Origin: Caulobacter sp. Root1455
Lineage (GTDB): Bacteria > Pseudomonadota > Alphaproteobacteria > Caulobacterales > Caulobacteraceae
Reading direction: 5' to 3'
Assembly (NCBI RefSeq): GCF_001426905.1
Contig: NZ_LMFQ01000021.1
Span: forward strand, 421,558 to 485,557
Length of the DNA stretch: 64,000 nucleotides
Shown in pieces: positions 42,810-51,148 of this stretch; the stretch's first letter is position 1; every line of letters begins with the position of its first letter. The notes beneath the pieces were generated by a model. That model saw only the letters and a program-made list of their open reading frames with translations. It was not told where the DNA came from and made no database searches. Made by a program: the position numbers and the translations under genes.

Positions 42810-42992
42810 ATGACCGACAAGCCTGAAGACCACCCCGAGATTCCCGGCGAGACCCCGATCCAGCGCGCCCTGCGCCTGAAGAAGGCCGCGCTCGCCGCCA
42901 AGCCGAAGCCGCCGCGCGGCGGTCGGTTCCAGCGCGAGCAGGCCGCCGCGGCCGCCTCGAGCAGCAAGAGCAAGCCCTGGATGACGCGGTAG
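42810..42992 (+). CDS. Small conserved hypothetical protein
   Basis: A 60-residue, Pro/Lys/Ala-rich, probably disordered protein (PIQRALRLKKAALAAKPKPP, RGGRFQREQAAAAASS, KSKPWMTR). The basic patches would allow RNA or DNA binding. No named family is recognised, but the reading frame shows the codon bias of a real gene. ATG at 42810; a TAGAAGC element lies upstream. Confidence 0.6.
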   Translation: MTDKPEDHPEIPGETPIQRALRLKKAALAAKPKPPRGGRFQREQAAAAASSSKSKPWMTR

Positions 42993-43064
42993 GGACCGAT
43001 CCGAACGCGTTTCCCTTAAAGCGGCGCCTTGAGAACGCCGTGCTTTGACCGCACGTTGAGGCCC

Positions 43065-43640
43065 ATGCGCGCCGCTTTCCCCATTCGCCTCTTGGGCCTC
43101 GCCCTGCTCCCGTGGCTCGCGGCCGGTCCGGTTCTAGCCGAGACGGCCCAGACGGCCAAGCCGCGGGCCGAGACGCCGACGCCGGTCTCGCCCGTCACGG
43201 TCATGCCGCCGACCCAAAAGCCCAAGGTGGTCGCCACCTGGCCGACCGGCGGCGAGACGATCGCCCCCGGCGTGCTGGTCCTGAAGGTGGTGTTCGACCA
43301 GCAGATGACGCCGCGCGACTTCGCCTACGCCCTGGGAACCGGCGGCGAGCGGCTGGACTGCCTGAAGACCCCTCGCCTGCTCAACGACGACAAGACCTTC
43401 GTCCTGCTGTGCACGACACTGCCGGGCAAGACCTACGCCGTCGCGCTGAACCCGGACGCGCCCGGCGGTCCGGCCTTCAGCAACCTGGCGGAAAATCGCG
43501 CCGAGCCCAGCGCGCTGACCTTCACCACCGGGACCGGCGAGCCCGTCACCAAGCTGCGCGACGCCATCAAGGCCGCGGGCCTGGGCGGCCTGGACATGCC
43601 CGTCGAGGAAGCGCCGGAAACGGCCAAGACCGCGCCATAG
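43065..43640 (+). CDS. Exported protein with SbsA-like Ig fold
   Basis: A 191-residue secreted protein. The N-terminal FPIRLLGLALLPWLAAGPVLA is a signal peptide (cleavage after VLA). After a Pro/Thr linker, a beta-rich domain (VVATWPTGGETIAPGVLVLKVVFDQQM ... LTFTT) resembles the Ig-like Big_5/SbsA domain found in cell-surface proteins. Cys residues DCLK and LLCTT are positioned for a disulfide. Start at 43065 (MRAAFPIRLL) rather than 43029. Confidence 0.72.
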   Translation: MRAAFPIRLLGLALLPWLAAGPVLAETAQTAKPRAETPTPVSPVTVMPPTQKPKVVATWPTGGETIAPGVLVLKVVFDQQMTPRDFAYALGTGGERLDCLKTPRLLNDDKTFVLLCTTLPGKTYAVALNPDAPGGPAFSNLAENRAEPSALTFTTGTGEPVTKLRDAIKAAGLGGLDMPVEEAPETAKTAP

Positions 43641-43677
43641 GCGGGCGGCGCGCGCGTCTTCGGATGGAAGGATGGGG

Positions 43678-43722
43678 GAGAGCCGGCCGAATTCGTGCGT
43701 CGGGACACCCCGGCCGGCTCTC
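43678..43722. terminator. Perfect 12-bp hairpin, probable bidirectional transcription end
   Basis: GAGAGCCGGCCG (43678-43689) and CGGCCGGCTCTC (43711-43722) are exact complements separated by 21 bases, between convergent genes. No T-run follows, so it is not a classic terminator. Confidence 0.45.
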
Positions 43723-43870
43723 GGCCTGCGGCTGGACTCGCCCCGTCGGAAGTAGGCGGCCCGGCGCGTCGAGGGGAATCGGGGGAGGACACCTCGACGT
43801 CTGCAAGCCCGTTCAGGTTGCAGCATCCGCGTAGGGGCCGCCATCCGGTAAAACCCTAGAACGCGAGCGT

Positions 43871-44596
43871 TTAGTCCCGGTCGGGCCACAGGGGAATGAC
43901 TCGATGCTCCTCGTCGGCGCCGAGGGTCAGCCGCACGGTCAGGCCGATGTCGCCGGACTCGTAGACCAGGTCCGCGCCCAGCTGGCGGGCCAGGCCGCGC
44001 ACCACGCGGAAGCCCAGGCCGCCGTCGCTGAGCGGGTTGAAATCCTCGCTCAGCCCCACCCCGTCGTCGGTCACCTCGACCACCAGACCGCCGCCGACCG
44101 ACCGGCACGACACCCGGATCCGACCGGCCACGCCGGTGGGATGGGCGTATTTCAAGGCGTTGGTCACCAGTTCGCTGACGATCAGGGCCACCGGCGTGGC
44201 CTGGTCCGGCCGCACCATGCATCCGCCCGAGTCCCTGTGGGTGATGACCGTGTCGCCGGCGAAGCTGACGGTCTGCATCAGGCTGGTGCACAGCTTGGCC
44301 AGGAAACGGCCCAGGTCGACGCCGCCTCCGCCGAGACCGTGACCCGGCGCGTCCGACAGCAGACGATGCAACTCGCCGACCGTCTCGATCCGGGCCGCCA
44401 CTTCCTCCAGCGCGATGCAGGCCTCGCGGGCCGACAGCGGCCGGTCGGCCTTGTAGAGCCGCGTGGCCTGCAGCCGGGTATAGCCGGCGATCAGGGCCAG
44501 GTTGTTGGCGATGCGATGTTGGGCTTCGCTGAGCCGGTCGTCAGACCCGGCACGGCGAACGGCCGCATCACCGAACTCTCGGTGCTCGACGTCCAT
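43871..44596 (-). CDS. HisKA_2 sensor histidine kinase, cytoplasmic
   Basis: A 241-residue kinase of the HisKA_2 class. The phosphoacceptor helix is LSEAQHRIANNLALIAGY (His near residue 27), and the HATPase domain contains IVSELVTNALKYAHP (N box), DDGVGL and LGFRVVRGLARQLGA. There is no transmembrane segment or sensor domain, so it may take signals from other proteins. The start is either 44596 (MDVEHREFGDA) or 44641; neither has a clear ribosome binding site. The neighbourhood has no response regulator. Confidence 0.85.
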   Translation of the reverse strand: MDVEHREFGDAAVRRAGSDDRLSEAQHRIANNLALIAGYTRLQATRLYKADRPLSAREACIALEEVAARIETVGELHRLLSDAPGHGLGGGGVDLGRFLAKLCTSLMQTVSFAGDTVITHRDSGGCMVRPDQATPVALIVSELVTNALKYAHPTGVAGRIRVSCRSVGGGLVVEVTDDGVGLSEDFNPLSDGGLGFRVVRGLARQLGADLVYESGDIGLTVRLTLGADEEHRVIPLWPDRD

Positions 44597-44641
44597 GGCT
44601 GGGAGCTTTCGATAAGGCGGCAGGATATTCCGTCGCCCCAT

Positions 44642-44936
44642 AGAAGCACAAACCGAATAGAAACGCGATAGGTTTGTTTGACAAAGAATCCGAGCTTTAT
44701 TTATCTACCTTATGAAAAACGCCTTCTGTCGGGAACTCGACTGATCAATGACTTAAACTAAGCGTTTTAATCACTTGGCGCTTGCTTAGCGAAACACGCC
44801 TAGCGCGCCTAATGAGTAAGTGGCATATTTTCCGCCAAGTGCGGTTCTTGAGTTTCGATGGAACCCGATGGCGATGCTCGCGCGTTAGCTCCACCGGACA
44901 ATAGGAGAGCCGCCCCTTTTCCGGGGGCCGAGACCG
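44642..44936. other. AT-rich intergenic region with inverted repeat
   Basis: This 295-base gap, between divergent genes, is far lower in GC than the rest of the window over about 44650-44850. It contains a perfect -35 hexamer TTGACA (44678-44683), a pair of arms CACTTGGCG (44772-44780) and CGCCAAGTG (44833-44841), and no ORF that looks coding. It probably holds promoters for the kinase and the RHH gene and possibly a nucleoid-protein target. Confidence 0.5.
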
Positions 44937-45185
44937 ATGAACGATCTAACCCGCCCCGAACGCCTGCAGATCATGCTCACGCAGGAGGAGCTCGCCGCGT
45001 TGGACGACTGGCGCTTCGCGCGCCGCATGCCCAGCCGCGCCGCCGCCGTGCGCGAACTGCTCAAGCGCGGCCTGGAAGCCGAAGGCATTGAGCTGGCCGA
45101 AGGCAGGATGCGCTCGCGCGACTTCGGCGTCGTGGACGGCCCCCTGCGCTCCAACGGCTCCGGCGGAGACGGCGAAAGCGCCTAA
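44937..45185 (+). CDS. Ribbon-helix-helix protein
   Basis: An 82-residue protein with a ribbon-helix-helix DNA-binding domain (RLQIMLTQEELAALDDWRFARRMPSRAAAVRELLKRGL, about 10-47) of CopG/Arc type, then a charged tail ending in Gly/Ser. No toxin gene is adjacent, so it is more likely a regulator than an antitoxin. It is 105 bases upstream of the penicillin acylase gene and may control it. AGGAGA lies 33 bases upstream and CCGAGA nearer. Confidence 0.8.
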   Translation: MNDLTRPERLQIMLTQEELAALDDWRFARRMPSRAAAVRELLKRGLEAEGIELAEGRMRSRDFGVVDGPLRSNGSGGDGESA

Positions 45186-45290
45186 GGCTCGCCGTTTCCG
45201 GCCAAGCCTGGCCTTTCCCCAAGGTCCACCTTTCGCGGAGGGCGATCCGCGCCCATCATCGCGCGCAAAGAGCGATAGGGGCGGAACGTC

Positions 45291-47417
45291 ATGCGGTGGA
45301 TCCTGCGAGGCCTGTCGGCCGTCGTCTGTTTGGCGCTGGTCGCCGTGCTGGCCCTGGTCGGACTGGACCTCGCAACCCAACCTCCCAAGCCCGACATCCA
45401 GGCCCTGGTCGCCCGGGCCGACGCCTACGACGTGCGCATCCGCCGCGACGAATGGGGCGTGCCCCACATCCTGGGCAAGCGTGACGCCGACGCGGCGTTC
45501 GGCCTGGCCTACGCCCAGTCCGAGGACGACTTCGCCACGATGCAGTCGGTGGTGCTGGCCACGCGCGGGACCCTGGCCCGCCGGGACGGCCCCAAGGCGG
45601 CGGTCACCGACTATCTGGTCGGCCTGCTGGACGTCTGGCCGACGGTCGAGGCGGGCTATCCCAAGCTGCCGGCCGACCTGCGCGTGATGCTCGAGGCCTA
45701 TGCCGACGGGGTCAACTACTACGCCGCCACCCATCCCAAGGCGGTGACGCCGGGCCTGCTGCCGCTGAGCGGCAAGGACGCCCTGGCCGGCTTCGTGTTC
45801 AAGCAGCCGTTCTTCTACGGGCTGGACGGCGAGCTGAAGCGGCTGAACGCGCCCGAGGAGCCGCAGAAGGCCCCGCCCAAGGGCTCGAACGGCCTGGCCC
45901 TGGCCCCGTCGCGCACCGCCGACCACCTGCCCCGCCTGCTGGTCAATTCGCACCAGCCCTATACCGGTCCCGTGGCCTGGTACGAGGCCGTGGTCGAGAG
46001 CGGCGAAGGCTGGCATGTGGCCGGCGGCTTCTTCCCTGGCGCGCCGTTCATGCTGCACGGACACAACGCCAATCTCGGCTGGGCCAACACGGTCTCCAAG
46101 CCCGACCTGTTCGACGCCTACCGCCTGGTTATCAATCCCCAGAACAAGAACCAGTACCGGCTGGACGGCGCCTGGCGCGACTTCCAGCGGCACGACGTGA
46201 AGCTGAAGATCAAGCTGTGGGGGCCGATCGTCATCCCGGTGACCAAGCACGCCCTGCGCACCGTCCAGGGCCCGGTGCTGGAGACCAAGCACGGCCTGTT
46301 CGCCCTGCGCTACGCCGGCATGGGCGAGTACCGCCAGCCGCTGCAGTACTGGCGGCTGAACAAGGCGCGGAACATCGAGGAGTGGCGGGCGGGCATCGCC
46401 ACCCACGCCCTGCCCAGCCTGAACTACATCTATGCCGACGCCGCCGGGAACATCGGCTTCGTCCACAACGGCCAGTATCCCAACCGCCGCGAGGGCGTGG
46501 ACTGGCGCGGCGTGCAGCCCGGCGACCGTTCCGACCTGATCTGGCAAGGCTACCGCCCGGTCGAGGCCATCCCCCAGCTGTGGAACCCCAAGTCGGGCTA
46601 CGTCTACAACTCCAACAACAGCCCGTTCCTGGCCAGCGACCCGGCCGACAACCTCAAGCCCGCCGACTTCCCGGCCAGCGAGGGGCTGCAGACCAACGTC
46701 ACCAACCGCGCCCTGCGCATCCAGGAACTGGTCGGCGCCGATCGCGCGATCACCGAAGAGGCTTTCCGCCGCTACAAGTTCGACATCACCTACAGCGAGC
46801 GTTCGTCCGAGGTGGCGATGATCAAGGCTCTGACGGCGCTGGATCCGGGGACCGACGCCGACCTGAAGGCCGCCCAGGCGGTCCTGCGCGGCTGGGACCG
46901 CCGCACCGACGTCCACAACCGCGCGGCCGCCCTGGCCTCGCTGACGATCCAGCCGATCCTGGTCGCCCAGATCAACGGCGACACGCCCCCGACCCCGCTC
47001 GACAGCCTGAAGGCGGCGATTCTGACCCTGAAGGCGAACTTCGGCCGCCTCGACCCGGAATGGGGGCAGGTCAACCGCATCCGGCGCGGCAAGGTCGACC
47101 TGCCGATCGACGGCGGCGCCGACACCTACCGCTCGGTGTGGGGCGTCCCCCAGAAGGACGGCACGCTGACCGCCGACGCCGGCGACACCCTGATCATGTT
47201 CGTGCGCTGGGACGCGACCGGCGCGGTGCATTCCGACAGCATCCACCAGTTCGGCTCGGCCACCCTGGACGCGGCCTCGCTGCACTATGCCGACCAGACC
47301 CCGCTGTTCGCGACCATGCGCACCAAGCCGGTGCTGTTCACCGAGACGGAATTGAAGGGGCACGTGAAGGAGGACTACCAGCCGGGCAAGCGCCGAGGAC
47401 CGCGTCAGGCGCCATGA
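45291..47417 (+). CDS. Penicillin acylase family N-terminal nucleophile hydrolase
   Basis: A 708-residue precursor that is normally cut autocatalytically into two chains. The signal peptide/anchor is WILRGLSAVVCLALVAVLALVG. The alpha chain contains YDVRIRRDEWGVPHILGKRD and GLAYAQSEDDF; the self-cleavage site and N-terminal Ser nucleophile are in PPKGSNGLALAPSRT (Ser199); beta chain segments include VNSHQPYTGPVAWYEA, FMLHGHNANLGWANT and YVYNSNNSPF. Family substrates include penicillins and acyl-homoserine lactones; this is likely a periplasmic amide hydrolase, perhaps an acylase acting on quorum signals. Confidence 0.9.
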   Translation: MRWILRGLSAVVCLALVAVLALVGLDLATQPPKPDIQALVARADAYDVRIRRDEWGVPHILGKRDADAAFGLAYAQSEDDFATMQSVVLATRGTLARRDGPKAAVTDYLVGLLDVWPTVEAGYPKLPADLRVMLEAYADGVNYYAATHPKAVTPGLLPLSGKDALAGFVFKQPFFYGLDGELKRLNAPEEPQKAPPKGSNGLALAPSRTADHLPRLLVNSHQPYTGPVAWYEAVVESGEGWHVAGGFFPGAPFMLHGHNANLGWANTVSKPDLFDAYRLVINPQNKNQYRLDGAWRDFQRHDVKLKIKLWGPIVIPVTKHALRTVQGPVLETKHGLFALRYAGMGEYRQPLQYWRLNKARNIEEWRAGIATHALPSLNYIYADAAGNIGFVHNGQYPNRREGVDWRGVQPGDRSDLIWQGYRPVEAIPQLWNPKSGYVYNSNNSPFLASDPADNLKPADFPASEGLQTNVTNRALRIQELVGADRAITEEAFRRYKFDITYSERSSEVAMIKALTALDPGTDADLKAAQAVLRGWDRRTDVHNRAAALASLTIQPILVAQINGDTPPTPLDSLKAAILTLKANFGRLDPEWGQVNRIRRGKVDLPIDGGADTYRSVWGVPQKDGTLTADAGDTLIMFVRWDATGAVHSDSIHQFGSATLDAASLHYADQTPLFATMRTKPVLFTETELKGHVKEDYQPGKRRGPRQAP

Positions 47418-47499
47418 CTTCGCCGTGGTCACGCGCTTGAACGTGGCCGTGGGCCAAGGTTAAGGTCCGCCGCCATTCTCCAGCTTCAGAGAGCTCTCC

Positions 47500-47634
47500 A
47501 TGCGCAAGATCGTGATCCTGGCCGCCGCGGCCGCCGCCCTGATGGTTTCGGCCTGCAACACCGTCGAAGGCGTCGGCAGGGACGTTTCGGCCGCCGGCCG
47601 CGCCGTGACCAACACCGCCAAGGACGCCAAATAG
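47500..47634 (+). CDS. Entericidin EcnA/B family lipoprotein
   Basis: A 44-residue lipoprotein: signal peptide MRKIVILAAAAAALMVSAC with lipobox VSAC, then the entericidin signature NTVEGVGRDVSAAGRAV and NTAKDAK. Such small lipoproteins sit in the cell envelope; Enterobacterial pairs act as toxin-antitoxin-like lysis proteins, but the alphaproteobacterial single genes are mostly uncharacterised. Free-standing, about 80 bases after the acylase gene. Confidence 0.9.
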   Translation: MRKIVILAAAAAALMVSACNTVEGVGRDVSAAGRAVTNTAKDAK

Positions 47635-47932
47635 TCGCAGGATCAAGGGTTGCGGACTTCGCCCAACCGGAGTCCGCGAACCTTGTGATAGTTAAGCTGG
47701 CGCGCCATTCGACCACGCCTTCGCCGCGTTTTTCCAAGGCGGACCGCGACTTATCCACAAACCCCCGAAACGTTTGTGGTTAACCGCCCAAGTATCGCCG
47801 TTTTTACTGGCTCGCCTTGCGGGCGAATTCTTGAGCCGCCAGCCGTTCATCTCAACGAAAACTGATTCAAAATGGCGCATGCGACCGTGCGCCCCCTTTC
47901 GCCGGAACCGTCGCGGAGGCATATCCACGCCC
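47635..47932. other. Intergenic region upstream of the DUF983 gene
   Basis: This 298-base gap has no coding sequence I would accept. Its main feature is the DnaA box pair at 47751-47783; the sequence on each side contains no clear terminator or promoter consensus. Confidence 0.6.
47751..47783. promoter_or_regulatory. Inverted pair of DnaA boxes
   Basis: A perfect DnaA box TTATCCACA at 47751-47759 faces, 12 bases away, TTTGTGGTTAA, whose reverse complement is TTAACCACA (one mismatch). The arms CCACAAAC / GTTTGTGG form an 8-base inverted repeat around CCCCGAAAC. The pair lies in the 298-base gap between the entericidin and DUF983 genes, far from the expected origin, and may be a regulatory or titration site. 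Confidence 0.7.
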
Positions 47933-48334
47933 ATGAACGACCAGCCGTCCCCCTCCAGCCTCCAGCCGGCCAGCATGCTGACCGGCATGAAGCGCGGCGT
48001 CCGCCATCGCTGCCCCAACTGCGGCGAGGGACGGCTGTACACGCGCTATCTGAAGGTCGATCTCGACTGCGAGGTCTGCGGCCACGACCTGGCGCGCTAT
48101 CCGGCCGACGACGGCCCGGCCTATTTCACGATCCTGATCATCGGCCATCTGGTCGTCGCGCCGCTGCTGCTGTTCCCGTTCATATGGAAGATGTCGCCGA
48201 CGCTGGTGGTGCCGCTGACCGTGCTGCCGCTGGCCGCCCTGACCCTGATGCTGCTGCCCCGCGTCAAGGGCGCGGTGATCGGCGCCCTGTGGGCCGTGGG
48301 CCTGCGCAAGGCCGAGGACTGCTCCGGCGGCTGA
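47933..48334 (+). CDS. DUF983 family zinc-ribbon membrane protein
   Basis: A 133-residue DUF983 protein: an N-terminal zinc ribbon with two CxxC-type pairs (RCPNCGEGRLY and CEVCGHDLARY), then two hydrophobic segments (YFTILIIGHLVVAPLLLFP; LVVPLTVLPLAALTLMLLP). The family is common in alphaproteobacteria beside respiratory genes; function is unknown. ATG at 47933 (MNDQPSPS) is favoured over the long in-frame upstream extension. Confidence 0.9.
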   Translation: MNDQPSPSSLQPASMLTGMKRGVRHRCPNCGEGRLYTRYLKVDLDCEVCGHDLARYPADDGPAYFTILIIGHLVVAPLLLFPFIWKMSPTLVVPLTVLPLAALTLMLLPRVKGAVIGALWAVGLRKAEDCSGG

Positions 48335-48427
48335 CGCACCGGACGAGCCGATTCGCCGCCACTCGCCATGGTTGCCATCCCGCGCCGATAGCCCCAGGAT
48401 GACGCCGCCCGCTCCGGAGGGGTGCGA

Positions 48428-49258
48428 ATGGTCGGCTTGCTCGTCTTGTTCCTCATCGTCGCAATAGGGCTCTCCTGCCTCCTGGGACGGGCCTTCGTTC
48501 GCCGCCTCGCCCGACGGCCCGCCGCGATCCTGACCTCCGCCGTCTTGGCGGGACTCCTGGCCGCCAGTTGCGACGTCGCCTACAAGGCGGCCAGCGAAGC
48601 GCCCAGCCCCGCCGCCTCGCCCTGCGCCGCCGCCGCGCCGGATCCGGCTTGCGACGCCGCCGAACGCACGCGGTATCTGGCCGAACTGGCCGACCAGCAG
48701 ATCCGCACGATGCCCGTCCTGGTGAAGTGGCGCGACCAGCTGCCCTGGGGCAAGCAAACGCCAATTACCGTCATCATCGCCTCGGCGGACCGCGCGGCGG
48801 CGGAAACCGCCCTGGACGCCGCCGCGGTCAAGAGCGGCGGCCAGGTCGAGGAGAAGCCCGTCGCGATCGGCCGCAGGGTGCGCGCGGAACTGACAGGCCT
48901 CAATGTCGAGATCGACAAGCCCGAGCAGACGGTCCGCGACGTCACGGCGTTGCAGAACGTCACTTTCGAGTGGCTGGTGAAGCCCACACGCCCCGGCAAG
49001 ACCGTCCTGACGCTGCGGATCTTTAACGAGTTGATCACGCCGGACGGCCCGATCGAACTGGAGCGCCCCGCCCTGGTCCATGAGATGTCGGTGAAGATCG
49101 GCTTCCTGGACTGGCTGACCTGGCAGATGGAGCGGATGACGGGCCTGCAGTGGGCGATCGGCGGGGTGCTGACCGTCCTGGGCCTGGCGTTCGCCAACCG
49201 CGCCAAGCTGAGGCGCTGGTGGAGGCGGCGGCAGTCGCCAAAGCCCCCCGAACCCTAG
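48428..49258 (+). CDS. Hypothetical membrane protein
   Basis: A 276-residue protein I cannot assign. Hydrophobic segments lie at about 3-20 and 33-48, and a third near 245-262 (MTGLQWAIGGVLTVLGLAFA); a C-terminal basic tail would be cytosolic. The central region (about 60-230) is charged and beta-rich (ITVIIASADRAAAETALDAA; RPGKTVLTLRIFNEL), possibly an extracytoplasmic domain. ATG 48428 is preceded by GGAGG at 8 bases; a GTG at 48422 is in frame. It has no operon partner with a telling function. Confidence 0.6.
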   Translation: MVGLLVLFLIVAIGLSCLLGRAFVRRLARRPAAILTSAVLAGLLAASCDVAYKAASEAPSPAASPCAAAAPDPACDAAERTRYLAELADQQIRTMPVLVKWRDQLPWGKQTPITVIIASADRAAAETALDAAAVKSGGQVEEKPVAIGRRVRAELTGLNVEIDKPEQTVRDVTALQNVTFEWLVKPTRPGKTVLTLRIFNELITPDGPIELERPALVHEMSVKIGFLDWLTWQMERMTGLQWAIGGVLTVLGLAFANRAKLRRWWRRRQSPKPPEP

Positions 49259-49365
49259 CCCTCCGCCGCCGTGGCGCGGGGCCGTCGCGGAACCTTGGCC
49301 GCGCTTCTCGCATTCCTTCCGCCTAACCCCGACGCGCAGGGCGCTCGGATGCAACGGAGACGGAC

Positions 49366-49521
49366 ATGCTCGGCACGATCCTCATCATCATCCTGATCCT
49401 GGCTCTGATCGGCTCCCTGCCGACCTGGGGCCACAGCCGCTCGTGGGGCTACTATCCGTCCGGCGGCCTGGGCCTGATCCTCGTGATCATCATCGTCCTG
49501 GTCCTGATCGGCAGAATCTAG
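49366..49521 (+). CDS. DUF3309 family small membrane protein
   Basis: A 51-residue DUF3309 protein: MLGTILIIILILALIGSLPTW, then SRSWGYYPSGGLGLILV. Two hydrophobic helices surround a short Pro/Gly/Trp-rich loop. Function unknown; homologues are common in proteobacteria. ACGGAGACGGAC precedes the ATG. Confidence 0.9.
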   Translation: MLGTILIIILILALIGSLPTWGHSRSWGYYPSGGLGLILVIIIVLVLIGRI

Positions 49522-49636
49522 CGGCGCCAGGGCGGTCCGGGGGCGCACGCCCGCGTGTGTCCCCGAGCCGCCCGCACGCCCTTCCCCGGACGACCCATGT
49601 TCGCCTAAGGTCCCTCCCAACGACACGGGGGGCGAC

Positions 49637-51100
49637 ATGACCAACACCGCTGCGGCGACAACGCCCCAGGCCGCCGCGCCCCAGGCCGCACCCATGAGCG
49701 CATGGCGCCGGGCCCGCGCCATCCTCGGCGGGTCGGCCGGCAATCTGGTCGAATGGTACGACTGGTTCGCCTACGCCGCCTTCTCGATCTATTTCGCCAA
49801 GGTCTTCTTCCCCAAGGGCGACCAGACCGCCCAGCTGATGCAGACCGCGGCCATCTTCGCGGTCGGCTTCGGGGCGCGCCCCGTCGGGGCCTGGCTGATG
49901 GGCCTCTATGCCGACCGCAAGGGGCGCAAGGCCGGCCTGACCCTGGCCGTGGGCCTGATGTGCGTCGGCTCGCTGATCATCGCCCTGTGCCCGGGCCACG
50001 CCAGGATCGGCGACGCCGCCCCGGTGATCCTGCTGCTGGCCCGCCTGCTGCAAGGCCTGTCGGTGGGCGGCGAGTACGGGGCCAGCGCCACCTATATGAG
50101 CGAAATGGCCGGGAAGAAGCGTCGCGGCTTCTGGTCCAGCTTCCAGTACGTGACCCTGATCATGGGCCAGCTGGTGGCGGCCCTGGTGCTGGTGATCCTG
50201 CAAAACACCCTCGGCAAGGAAGACCTGGCCGACTGGGGCTGGCGCGTCCCGTTCTTCGTGGGCGCGGCCCTGGCCGTGGTGGTGTTCTGGATCCGCACCG
50301 GCATCGAGGAAAGCATCTCGCACCAGAACGCCGCGCCCCGCGATCCGGTCAGCCGGCGCCAGGTCGTCTGGGTGGGCGCACTGCTGCTGGCGACGGTCGG
50401 ATCCATGGTCGCGGGCTTCACCGAGGCGCCGTTCGCCGCGACGGCGCAATATGGCGCGGTGGCGTTGCTGATCGCGACCTATGTGGCCCTGGCCGCGCCG
50501 CTGGTCTCGCGCCATCCCAAGCCGGCCCTGGCGATCATCGGCCTGACCGCCGCCGGCTCCTTGGCCTTCTACGCCTACACCACCTACATGCTGAAGTTCC
50601 TGACCAACACGGCGGGCTTCGACAAGGCCACGGCCGGGGCGATCAACCTGGCCACCCTGGCCGGCTTCATGCTGATCCAGCCCCTGTTCGGCTGGATCTC
50701 GGACCAGCTGGGCCGCAAGACCATGCTGGTCTTCGCCTTCGGGGCGGGGGCCCTGATCGCCTGGCCGGTGTTCAGCCTGACCGCCAAGGCGACCAGCCCG
50801 GCGCTCGCCTTCGGCCTGATCTTCGCGGCCCTGTTCGTGCAGTCGGGCTACACCTCGATCAGCGCCGTGGTGAAGGCCGAACTGTTCCCCACCCACGTGC
50901 GCGCCCTGGGCGTGGCCCTGCCCTACGCCATCGGCAACGCCGCGTTCGGCGGCACGGCGGAATATGTCGCCCTGTGGTTCAAGCACGAGGGCATGGAGAG
51001 CGGCTTCTACCTCTATGTGTCGGCGATCATGGCCGTGGGCCTGACCGTCTCGCTGCTGCTGCGCGACACCGGCAAGCACAGCCTGATCCTCGAGGACTGA
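49637..51100 (+). CDS. MHS-type MFS transporter (KgtP-like)
   Basis: A 487-residue metabolite:H+ symporter of the MFS family, similar to alpha-ketoglutarate permease KgtP. The first helix ILGGSAGNLVEWYDWFAYAAF is the MHS signature and the loop 2-3 motif DRKGRKAGL, GLSVGGEYGASATYMSEMAG and FLTNTAGFDKATAGAINLAT are conserved. The likely substrate is a dicarboxylate or related acid, but this is not proved. It is followed by an unrelated membrane protein gene. Confidence 0.88.
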   Translation: MTNTAAATTPQAAAPQAAPMSAWRRARAILGGSAGNLVEWYDWFAYAAFSIYFAKVFFPKGDQTAQLMQTAAIFAVGFGARPVGAWLMGLYADRKGRKAGLTLAVGLMCVGSLIIALCPGHARIGDAAPVILLLARLLQGLSVGGEYGASATYMSEMAGKKRRGFWSSFQYVTLIMGQLVAALVLVILQNTLGKEDLADWGWRVPFFVGAALAVVVFWIRTGIEESISHQNAAPRDPVSRRQVVWVGALLLATVGSMVAGFTEAPFAATAQYGAVALLIATYVALAAPLVSRHPKPALAIIGLTAAGSLAFYAYTTYMLKFLTNTAGFDKATAGAINLATLAGFMLIQPLFGWISDQLGRKTMLVFAFGAGALIAWPVFSLTAKATSPALAFGLIFAALFVQSGYTSISAVVKAELFPTHVRALGVALPYAIGNAAFGGTAEYVALWFKHEGMESGFYLYVSAIMAVGLTVSLLLRDTGKHSLILED

Positions 51101-51148
51101 CGCCGCTCCCTCTTTCACCGACTCTCGCTTCCGACTTAAGCTCGCCCG

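Noticed and set aside
44860..44886. GGAAC ... CGTT similar to the general stress response EcfG promoter
   Set aside because: Spacer is 18 bases rather than 16-17 and the -10 is weak; a chance match is likely.
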